DNA of 20,349 bases, from assembly GCA_023454395.1 (NCBI GenBank), contig JAEYFY010000433.1:1-20349 (forward strand), written 5' to 3'. The DNA comes from Pseudomonadota bacterium. GTDB lineage: Bacteria; Pseudomonadota; Gammaproteobacteria; Enterobacterales; Enterobacteriaceae. Below, piece after piece: positions 1 to 7,600 of the stretch; positions within the stretch are counted from its first letter, which is position 1; each line of letters opens with the position of its first letter. Under the pieces are notes generated by a model. That model did not search any database, was not told the origin of the DNA, and saw only the letters and a program-made list of their open reading frames with translations. A program made the position numbers and the translations under genes.

Positions 1-2
1 TA

Positions 3-494
3 TGCTGGAGTAATCATGTTGGCATTATTATTGGTCATAATGGCGAAGATTATTTAGTTGCCGAAAGTCGAGTTCCACTCTCAACCACAACCACATTAAC
101 CCGCTTTATTAACCGCTCTGCGGGTAAACGTTATGCAATACGCCGCCTATCAACACAACTCTCTGATGAGCAAAAAAATGCACTTGTTGCTCAAGTTCCT
201 GAAAGATTAAATAAGCTTTACCACACGGGGTTTAAATACGACTCTTCCCGTCAGTTCTGCTCTAAGTTTGTTTTTGATATTTATAAATCAGCACTCTCTA
301 TTCGTATTGGTGAAATAGAAACATTCCAAGAATTATTAAGCAAAAATCCTAATGCCAAATTACAATTTTGGAAATTATGGTTTATTGGGCAAATACCGTG
401 GGAAAGAACCACTGTCACGCCTGCAAGTTTATGGCAACATCCACATCTCTCTTTAGTTTATCAAAGCCATGAAAATATTAACTCAGTGTGTTAG
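3..494 (+). CDS. yebB: YebB-like permuted NlpC/P60 (YiiX/YebB family) protein, 5' end outside window
   Basis: The reading frame is open from base 3 to a TAG at 492-494 and gives 163 residues; the start lies outside the window. It is very close to E. coli YebB as remembered. It begins [22 protein letters not shown], has [12 protein letters not shown] in the middle, and ends with [14 protein letters not shown]. The family has a circularly permuted papain-like fold. The likely catalytic Cys is in FCSKF (codon at 258-260) and the His is in NHVG (codon at 15-17). The substrate is not established, though relatives are thought to be lipid- or peptidoglycan-directed hydrolases or acyltransferases. 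Compared with the roughly 200 residues of E. coli YebB, only about 35 N-terminal residues are missing. A hairpin terminator follows 66 bases downstream. The identity is firm; the function is inferred from the family. Confidence 0.88.
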   Translation, partial: CWSNHVGIIIGHNGEDYLVAESRVPLSTTTTLTRFINRSAGKRYAIRRLSTQLSDEQKNALVAQVPERLNKLYHTGFKYDSSRQFCSKFVFDIYKSALSIRIGEIETFQELLSKNPNAKLQFWKLWFIGQIPWERTTVTPASLWQHPHLSLVYQSHENINSVC

Positions 495-559
495 CGTCAT
501 AAAAAAGGAAACCATAGCTTTTACAATACAGTTTATTTATAAAAATCCGAATAAAGATC

Positions 560-589
560 AAACCCTCTCTTTGTAATAGAGAGGGTTTT
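560..589 (+). terminator. Hairpin terminator after yebB
   Basis: A perfect 11-bp stem (560-570 with 578-588, AAACCCTCTCT/AGAGAGGGTTT) encloses a 7-base loop. The stem ends in T residues, with only a short extra T run, so termination may be partial. It separates yebB from the peroxidase gene. Confidence 0.75.
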
Positions 590-671
590 GGTGTAAAACT
601 AAAAAACAATATTTTGTAAATATAGCTTAATTATTATTCATCTATTATTTATTCGTCATTTAGGGATCACT

Positions 672-1601
672 ATGAAATACCAAGATGTTACGAAATCACC
701 CTGTGAGAATGCTTATTTTTTAGTTTTTAACCTCATCCACTCACCTGAAAACCGCGATACTTTGATCGATTTTTGTAATAATTTTTCGGGTTTGATACGT
801 AGTATGAGAACACGCTTTCCTGAATTGGAAACAAGTTGTGTTATGGGATTCGGTGCAAATGCATGGACTACGTTATTTCCTAATCAGCCAAAACCCAAAG
901 AGCTAAATACCTTTAAAGAAATTAAAGGTAACACTTATACTGCGGTTTCTACTCCGGGCGATATTTTTTTCCATATTCGAGCTATCAAAGTTTCAGCATG
1001 TTACGAATTAGCCTCTATCATCAGCCAAAAGCTAAAGAATATTGTTACGCCTGTTGATGAAGTTCATGGGTTTAGATATTTTGATGGGCGTTCTATTATT
1101 GGTTTTGTCGATGGAACTGAAAACCCAGAATATGAAGATGAGCGTGCTTCTTATGCCGTTATTGGCGATGAAGATCCTGAATTTACAGGAGGTAGTTACG
1201 CCTTTGTACAAAAATATATTCACGATATGGATGCATGGGAAAAACAGCCTCTTATCGAACAAGAGAAAGTTATTGGTAGACACAAATTCAATGATGTGGA
1301 GTTAACCGATGAAGAAAAAGAACCCGGTTCACATAATGTTGTCACCAATATTCAAGATGAGAACGGCGAAGATTTAAAAATTGTCAGAGCCAATATGCCT
1401 TTTTCTAATCCATCTAAAAATGAATATGGTACTTACTTTATTGGTTATGCACGTTATTTTTCAACAACTAACCGTATGCTAGAAAATATGTTTGCAGGCA
1501 CACCTGAAGGCCATACAGATAAATTACTTAAATTCAGTACCCCTGTAACGGGCACATTATTCTTTGTTCCATCACCTGAATTTCTCGATGATCTAGCGTA
1601 A
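672..1601 (+). CDS. yfeX: Dye-decolorizing (Dyp-type) heme peroxidase, YfeX family
   Basis: This 309-residue protein (E. coli YfeX is about 299) is a cytoplasmic b-type heme peroxidase of the DyP family. Such enzymes use hydrogen peroxide to oxidise dyes or porphyrinogens; a claimed role in removing iron from heme is disputed. The DyP signature GFVDGTENP carries the distal Asp at D147. GSHNVV supplies the proximal heme ligand H221. IVRANMPF supplies the distal Arg R239. All the residues needed for activity are therefore present. No signal peptide is seen, in keeping with a cytosolic enzyme. The ATG at 672 is preceded by AGGGAT at a suitable distance. The gene stands alone between two terminators, so it is probably monocistronic. 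I saw no convincing promoter in the very AT-rich 70 bases upstream. Confidence 0.93.
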   Translation: MKYQDVTKSPCENAYFLVFNLIHSPENRDTLIDFCNNFSGLIRSMRTRFPELETSCVMGFGANAWTTLFPNQPKPKELNTFKEIKGNTYTAVSTPGDIFFHIRAIKVSACYELASIISQKLKNIVTPVDEVHGFRYFDGRSIIGFVDGTENPEYEDERASYAVIGDEDPEFTGGSYAFVQKYIHDMDAWEKQPLIEQEKVIGRHKFNDVELTDEEKEPGSHNVVTNIQDENGEDLKIVRANMPFSNPSKNEYGTYFIGYARYFSTTNRMLENMFAGTPEGHTDKLLKFSTPVTGTLFFVPSPEFLDDLA

Positions 1602-1609
1602 TTTATTAC

Positions 1610-1649
1610 AAGTAGATATATAGGCTTGTTACTTATATATCTACTTTTT
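1610..1649 (+). terminator. Rho-independent terminator of yfeX
   Basis: A perfect 13-bp stem (1610-1622 with 1634-1646, AAGTAGATATATA/TATATATCTACTT) is followed by a T run, 9 bases after the yfeX stop. The gene on the other strand ends at 1673, so the hairpin may also serve that convergent transcript. Confidence 0.85.
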
Positions 1650-1672
1650 ATTATTGGTTTTCTCTAAATCAA

Positions 1673-2020
1673 TTATAAACCGAAAACATTAACGTAAAAT
1701 TCTTTGCCATCATCTGTGCTTTCAATGGTATAAGTGATCGGAATTGAATTTTTACCGCCTTTACCTTCAAAAGAGAGTTCAGCTGCGCATGAGTAAGTAT
1801 CTCTTTTCTCATCATGTTCACGAGTACGCACGCTTTCTACTTTGATCTTAATTTGATCAATCACGGCCGCCATTTTTTGATCACGTAATTCATCTTTTGT
1901 AATATCAATCACTAAATTTTTGGCTTCAGAGCTATTACAGTTAGGTGTTGCATCACTACATCCCACTAAAGGTAATGCTAATGCGCCTAATAAGGCTAAT
2001 TTTAGAATTCTAGTTTTCAT
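1673..2020 (-). CDS. Small predicted outer-membrane lipoprotein, hypothetical
   Basis: Product of 115 residues starting MKTRILKLALLGALALPLVGC, a textbook lipoprotein signal peptide with lipobox LVGC and lipidated Cys21. Ser at +2 predicts sorting to the outer membrane by the Lol system. The mature part is about 95 residues, hydrophilic, and has two more cysteines (C28 and C78) that could form one disulfide. The frame is open upstream to a start at 2065, but that would add 15 residues ahead of a perfect signal peptide. The ATG at 2018-2020 has GGAAG 11 bases upstream and was chosen instead. I do not recognise the family. The gene lies 171 bases downstream of pbpC on the same strand, with an inverted repeat between them, so it may have its own promoter. 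Confidence 0.78.
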   Translation of the reverse strand: MKTRILKLALLGALALPLVGCSDATPNCNSSEAKNLVIDITKDELRDQKMAAVIDQIKIKVESVRTREHDEKRDTYSCAAELSFEGKGGKNSIPITYTIESTDDGKEFYVNVFGL

Positions 2021-2132
2021 GTTGATTATTTCTTCCTTGCTCACAAGATAAAATAAATTTTTCAATATTTTACCTAATAATTATCTCGCAACAATATAGT
2101 GAGTTAATAGTCAGAATAAGATAACGATAGAA

Positions 2133-2196
2133 ATTAATATTTTGGCGTTAAGATAATCATTAAGTAAAACCTACAAACTTTAACGCCAATATTAAT
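2133..2196 (-). repeat. Long-looped inverted repeat at the pbpC 3' end, possible terminator
   Basis: The arms ATTAATATTTTGGCGTTAA (2133-2151) and TTAACGCCAATATTAAT (2180-2196) are complementary apart from a two-base bulge, and enclose a 28-base loop. The right arm includes the pbpC stop codon (2192-2194). On the minus strand there is only a weak T stretch after the left arm. The repeat may therefore be a poor terminator or an mRNA 3'-stabilising fold rather than a strong stop. Confidence 0.45.
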
Positions 2197-4603
2197 ATGC
2201 TTCGATTTCTTGTTTATTAATCACACCAATAATATCAACACGAATATTTCGTGTATCCGCTCTTCCTTTATCGTCTACTGCACGAATACGGTAGCGACCA
2301 CTCTCTTTCGGATACCACTCTATTGAACGTTGATTTGTACTATTTCCTAAATAAGCATCATCAACAAACCAATAAATAATATTGCTGTCATTATCTGTTG
2401 TTGCATTAAATACAATTGATGTGTTTGGTGATGAAGTACGTCTTAACGTATAAGTGGTATTGCGTAATGGTGATAATATACGAGGCGGCATTCCTGTAAT
2501 TGCCATATCTCCATTTTTACAATGAGCAGTAGAAGGCGGTGTTCGCTTTGGCAGCCCAGCTTGAGCAAATACTTTAGCTAAATCAGAAGGCCAATATTCA
2601 AAAATTTCAATCTTAACCTGATCTTCATTATAGGGCGGACAAACAACGTCTCCCGTCACTTTATCAATTGCTAGAGGTCGATAAATTGTATCAACTTTAA
2701 TGGGTGATTTACCGGGTATAAACCATGTTTTGCCTTTACGTTGACACCATGGCGTAGGTAAATTACCACTCGCCAAACAAATATCGACTTGTTTAATATT
2801 TTCAGGAAGCTTAAATCTAGGCTCTTTTAAATTCGGATAATCTGCAACCATATTATCGATGATGTTAAAAAATAGAGGTGCGGCTGCTTCAGCTCCGATT
2901 AATGCACTATTCCCTTTTCCATCAAAATTACCTATCCAAACAACTAAAACATAAGGTCCAAAGATCCCACTACTCCATGCATCTCGAAATCCCCACGATG
3001 TTCCAGTTTTCCAATAAATGGGTAATGTCATCGATTTTTGTGCCAATGTATCATCAGGTCTTCGATGTTGGCTTAGCATATCCAGTGTAATAAAACTCGC
3101 TTCTTCACTTAATAACTGAATAGGTTTAGCAATAGCATCCGTACTTTGCATCCTTAACGGTTTCAGTTGACCTCGATTGGCTAATATTGCATAGAGTTTT
3201 GCTAATTCTTGTACTGTAATTTCACCGCCCCCTAACACTAGTGATAGACCATAATGCCTTTCACTCGCCATATTGCTGATACCTGACATTTGTAGAAACT
3301 GGTAAAGCGTTGGACTTTTCAGTTGAGAGGCTATCGACACGGCAGGGATATTTCGGCTGTAATTTAACGCTTGAGTGGCAGAGATCGGCCCTAAAAAGCG
3401 TAAATCAAAGTTTTCTGGTGCATAGCTACCAAAAGTAGAAGGTACATCTTTTAACATTGTTCGAGGATGTAAAATGCCTTGTTCTAGCCCTAATGCATAG
3501 ATAAAAGGCTTTAATGTTGATCCCGGTGAACGCTTCGCATTAGTACCATTAACTTGCCCATGAATATCAACATTATAATAATCAGCCGAACCAACTAGCG
3601 CTTTAACGCCCATATCTCGTGTATCAACAAGGATCACCGAAGCATTTTTAACACCAAGGTGTTTATTTCGTTCAATAAATGCATCAACTTGTTTTTCAAC
3701 TAATTTTTGTAATGGGAGATCAATCGTTGTGACTATAGTGGTGGGCTTTCTTGGATTAAACTTTTCCTGTTTTTCAATTTGCTCGATGAAATGAGGTGCT
3801 ATATAGGGCATTTTTTCAGGTTGGCGTAGTCGCAGTGGTAATTGAAATAGTGCAGATAAATCGGCATCGTTAGGATGTTCTTCCAACCAATAGTCGTAAA
3901 GCTGGTTACGCGTTTTCATTAAAGAAAGGCTAATACCATCACTATTTGGTTCGATTCGATAACTTGGTGATTGAGGTAATACGGCAAGTGTTAACGCTTC
4001 AGGTAATGTTAATTCTTTAGGATTTTTATTAAAGTAAATCAGGCTTGCAGCACCAATGCTTTCTATATTTCGCCCATAAGGGGCGTAGTTGAAATAAGCT
4101 TCTAAAATATCATGTTTTGAATAACTGAGTTCTAATTGAATAGCCCGTAATACCTGAACAAATTTTCCCCCGACAGTACGTGTATTTAATTGCCAGTGCA
4201 TACGAGCCAGTTGCATTGTAATTGTGGAGCCACCTTGCAATCGCTCACCATAAATATAACTGACAAAAAAACCCCGAATTAAACTGTAAGGATTAAATCC
4301 AACATGATAATAAAACCAGCGATCTTCATATCGCATAGCACTATCTATCATTAAGGGCGAAATATCGTCTAAATCAGTCCATAGCCGATAACGTTCATCG
4401 TTAGCCAGTGTTAAACGTAGTAGATTTCCATTGCTATCATAATAGGCTGTTGAAGATAAAAAACCTTCTGATAGTGCTGGATGTGGAAACAGGCGAAATC
4501 CTACACAAAAGAGGGCGACTAAAAAGCCCCCCATCAATATATTTTGTAAAACTCGCTTGCTTCTCGCCATTCTAAAATAACCAGAAACAAGCGCCTGAAA
4601 CAC
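2192..4603 (-). CDS. pbpC: Penicillin-binding protein 1C, bifunctional transglycosylase/transpeptidase
   Basis: Class A PBP of up to 803 residues (E. coli PbpC about 770), anchored by one helix (about residues 21-38) and facing the periplasm. The GT51 glycosyltransferase comes first, with EDRWFYYHVG (93-102, catalytic Glu93), GGSTITMQLAR (124-134) and the ELSYSKHDILEAY region (158-170). The transpeptidase follows, with the active-site STLK (Ser362 to Lys365), SRN (416-418) and KTG (532-534). A PBP1C-type C-terminal domain (BiPBP_C) covers about 700-790. It is probably cotranscribed with the macroglobulin gene 9 bases upstream, as in E. coli, where PBP1C is thought to repair peptidoglycan after the cell is breached. 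The coordinates give the longest frame, from a GTG. An ATG at 4568-4570, eleven codons in, gives MARSKRVLQ and an equally good signal-anchor. Neither has a clear Shine-Dalgarno. Confidence 0.93.
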   Translation of the reverse strand: MFQALVSGYFRMARSKRVLQNILMGGFLVALFCVGFRLFPHPALSEGFLSSTAYYDSNGNLLRLTLANDERYRLWTDLDDISPLMIDSAMRYEDRWFYYHVGFNPYSLIRGFFVSYIYGERLQGGSTITMQLARMHWQLNTRTVGGKFVQVLRAIQLELSYSKHDILEAYFNYAPYGRNIESIGAASLIYFNKNPKELTLPEALTLAVLPQSPSYRIEPNSDGISLSLMKTRNQLYDYWLEEHPNDADLSALFQLPLRLRQPEKMPYIAPHFIEQIEKQEKFNPRKPTTIVTTIDLPLQKLVEKQVDAFIERNKHLGVKNASVILVDTRDMGVKALVGSADYYNVDIHGQVNGTNAKRSPGSTLKPFIYALGLEQGILHPRTMLKDVPSTFGSYAPENFDLRFLGPISATQALNYSRNIPAVSIASQLKSPTLYQFLQMSGISNMASERHYGLSLVLGGGEITVQELAKLYAILANRGQLKPLRMQSTDAIAKPIQLLSEEASFITLDMLSQHRRPDDTLAQKSMTLPIYWKTGTSWGFRDAWSSGIFGPYVLVVWIGNFDGKGNSALIGAEAAAPLFFNIIDNMVADYPNLKEPRFKLPENIKQVDICLASGNLPTPWCQRKGKTWFIPGKSPIKVDTIYRPLAIDKVTGDVVCPPYNEDQVKIEIFEYWPSDLAKVFAQAGLPKRTPPSTAHCKNGDMAITGMPPRILSPLRNTTYTLRRTSSPNTSIVFNATTDNDSNIIYWFVDDAYLGNSTNQRSIEWYPKESGRYRIRAVDDKGRADTRNIRVDIIGVINKQEIEAY

Positions 4604-4612
4604 AAATTAATT

Positions 4613-7600
4613 TCATTTTATATTGCCATTATTTTGCATCGGTTTATTGACAGTCATAGCACCTTTACCGATCGCTAATGCTTGTATTTCCCTGTCATAC
4701 ATGGCTTCTGCAAATGCTGGCGGTATAGAGAATATTCCCGAATTAGTCGCTTTAATTTGGTAAACGAACTCTTGTACTTGTTGAGTTGCAGTACCATAAA
4801 TAATGACACGATCTTCTCGAATATCGCTGTATTCTGGAGACCAGCGCGTTCCTTTAGCCCCTGTTGGGGATAACCATTCAACGTCAGGGTTAGATTCATC
4901 CTCTATTAATTGTTGTACGACTTCAAAGCCACCTGGAAGTAAGTCCACCAGCACTACATTATTCACACCTTGTTTTGCATTCGCTCTGATTTTTATATGT
5001 ACATAAAGCTTTTCACCTAAGGTTGCACTATTAACAACCTCACCTTTTTCATTCACATAATCACGAGAAATTTCTAATCCTCGTGAAAGAGCTTCTTTAG
5101 GTTGTTCGCTATCAAAACCAGATTGTGTCACAACATACCAAGCCGCATTATTCGTTGGATTATTAAATAAAATCTCTTTAATGCCCGCTTTAAACTGACC
5201 TATCGCCGTAGCATTTGTCATAGATGAAATAACAACGGGTGGATTTTCACCACTTTTTACACTCACTGTTAATGGTTGTGTCGGTGTTGTCATATTTTGG
5301 ATCTGTTGAGTGTAATGCTCTAACGCCAAGATACTCATTGCAGATGATTGCGTGGTATAGCGCTCTTCCTTAAAGCTCCTTACCATATTTTCCAGTAGTT
5401 GTGGCGGAATATCCTTCGCTTTTTCTGGGAAGTGCGTCACAATCAAATACAGTCTTGTACTATCTTGGATCAGAGGATCTAAATAGTTATGTGACCACCA
5501 CGCTTTGCTATAAGCTTTGCTTAGCTCTTGCCATGTAGGTTTTAATAACTCATCCGCTTGTTTATCCATCTTTAGCATTTTGTAAGAAGCTGCCAGATAT
5601 AAAGCACCTAAGTCACTCTGCCATGTTTTTGGATAATTTTTTTGCATTCGTGTTTGGATCGCCGCAATTTCACCCGTAGTCACTTTACCTTGGCGTGTTA
5701 ATAAATAAACAGCGAAAGCACGCATTCTAAGTTCATCTTGATTATTTAACCCTGTATTGACGGCAAGCTTAGTTAAATATTCGTTGGATGATCGCAAAAG
5801 CGTTTCAGATACAGGGTAATTCGCTTCTTGTGCCTCAAGTAAGAATTGAACGACATATAAAGTCACAAATGGATCAGTCGATGGTGTTGAACGCCATGTT
5901 CCGATAGCACCTTGACCATTTTGGCGAGTTAGTAATGTCGCCATTGTCTGTTCAAGTTGAGTACGGATTTTATCTTGTGAATATATCGCCTTCATTTCAG
6001 GATTACGTTGATGGAATAACAACGGTATTGCCTGACTTGTTATTTGCTCTGAACAATTATAAGGATAATTAGCAAGGTATTGCGCCAATGCACTGCTTAG
6101 TACTAAAGGCGAGTAAGAAACACGCGCATCCCTTTGCGCATACTCATCATACATTTGGCGAATATACGTAACACTCTGCTCTTTACCATCCATACGACCT
6201 AAACTTGATTGGGTGCGATAAGCTGAAGCTGGGCGAATAGAAAGATCTACAGTCCTTTGAGTCACTTTGCCTTCAGCGCTCACTGAGAATGTAATAGCAC
6301 CATTACCTAATTGTGATTTCGCTTTTAGCCTAAAGGAAACTACCGTTTCTTTTTTCTCACCTAATTCCAGTTGATAACTGCTCTGTCCTATAACCTCTAA
6401 TTGAGGCTCTGGTGTTATCGTCACATCGAGTTTTGTTGCCACACCATTAAGATCAGTCAGGTTATTTGCAATACCTAAAGTGACATCAAATTCATCATTA
6501 GGTGCTACAGTCGTAGGAATATGAGGGCTTAATACAAAATCATCACGCACAGTCGTATAACGTTGCGTGTTCCCTATACGATTTGGGGTAACAGATACCG
6601 CCATTATTCTTATTTTGCCATTAAAATACTCTGGTACTTTGTAGTTAAAGACAGCTTCTCCATCTACTTTTGTAATACCAGACCAATAAGCGACAGGCTC
6701 TTCTTTCTTACGCTTAAATGGATTCAGATAGAGATCAACACCTTCCCCCGCATCACCACCCGGTGCTGAAGCCAGTGACATCATTTTGCTAAATTCAGGC
6801 AGAATAAGATCCAGTATTTGTGTGGTTTCAACTTCTAATGAACGCTTACGGAAAAAATAATCCAATGGATCTTTTAATTTATATCGAGCAACTTGCAAGA
6901 TACCTTCGTCAACAGCAAAAACGGCAACTTGTTGTGCGGTATCTGTTTTTACCGTAATCGGTAAAGTATCGCCCGGTTTGATAACATCTGGTGACTCTAA
7001 TTCGATTGGGGCTTGGAAATTTTCACGGCTGACTTTAAACGGCACAACACCATAACTAAGTGGACTCATAAATATTTCGTCAGAGTTTATATCTCTAACA
7101 AATTGAACATTGATGTAGCCATTACCTTCCAATTGCGCAGGAACACGGATTTTTTGTACCGAATTTGTGGTTGAAGATGTAAACCATTGCCAATGATAAA
7201 TCTTATCTTTTTCTATCGTAATAATGCCACTACCAATATAAGGGGCATTAATAGCAATTTCGATCTCTTCACCGGCTTTATATGTGTCTTTATTCAAAGT
7301 AAGTTGTAACTCTGCTTCACGATCAAGTGAGCGAGTCACATTCGCATTACCCGCAACGGTATAATTAATGCGATTAAGTACACTACCTTCTTTATTTTTG
7401 ACTAATAATACAAAGTTACCCGGTGTTTGTGTTTCTAATGCAAAAGAGCTTCCCTTTTCATCAATAGAAAGTGGGACATCATCAATAAACACTTCTTTGA
7501 GTTTAGATTGATATTTATAAACACCCGAATCTTGTCGAGTTAAAATAGAGAGGTATTTTTGCTCATAGCGCTCCAACGTTAATGCCTCTTGAGCAATTTG

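Noticed and set aside
2021..2065. Fifteen-codon upstream extension of the small lipoprotein gene
   Set aside because: It would place charged residues ahead of a complete lipoprotein signal peptide; the internal ATG has a suitable ribosome-binding sequence.
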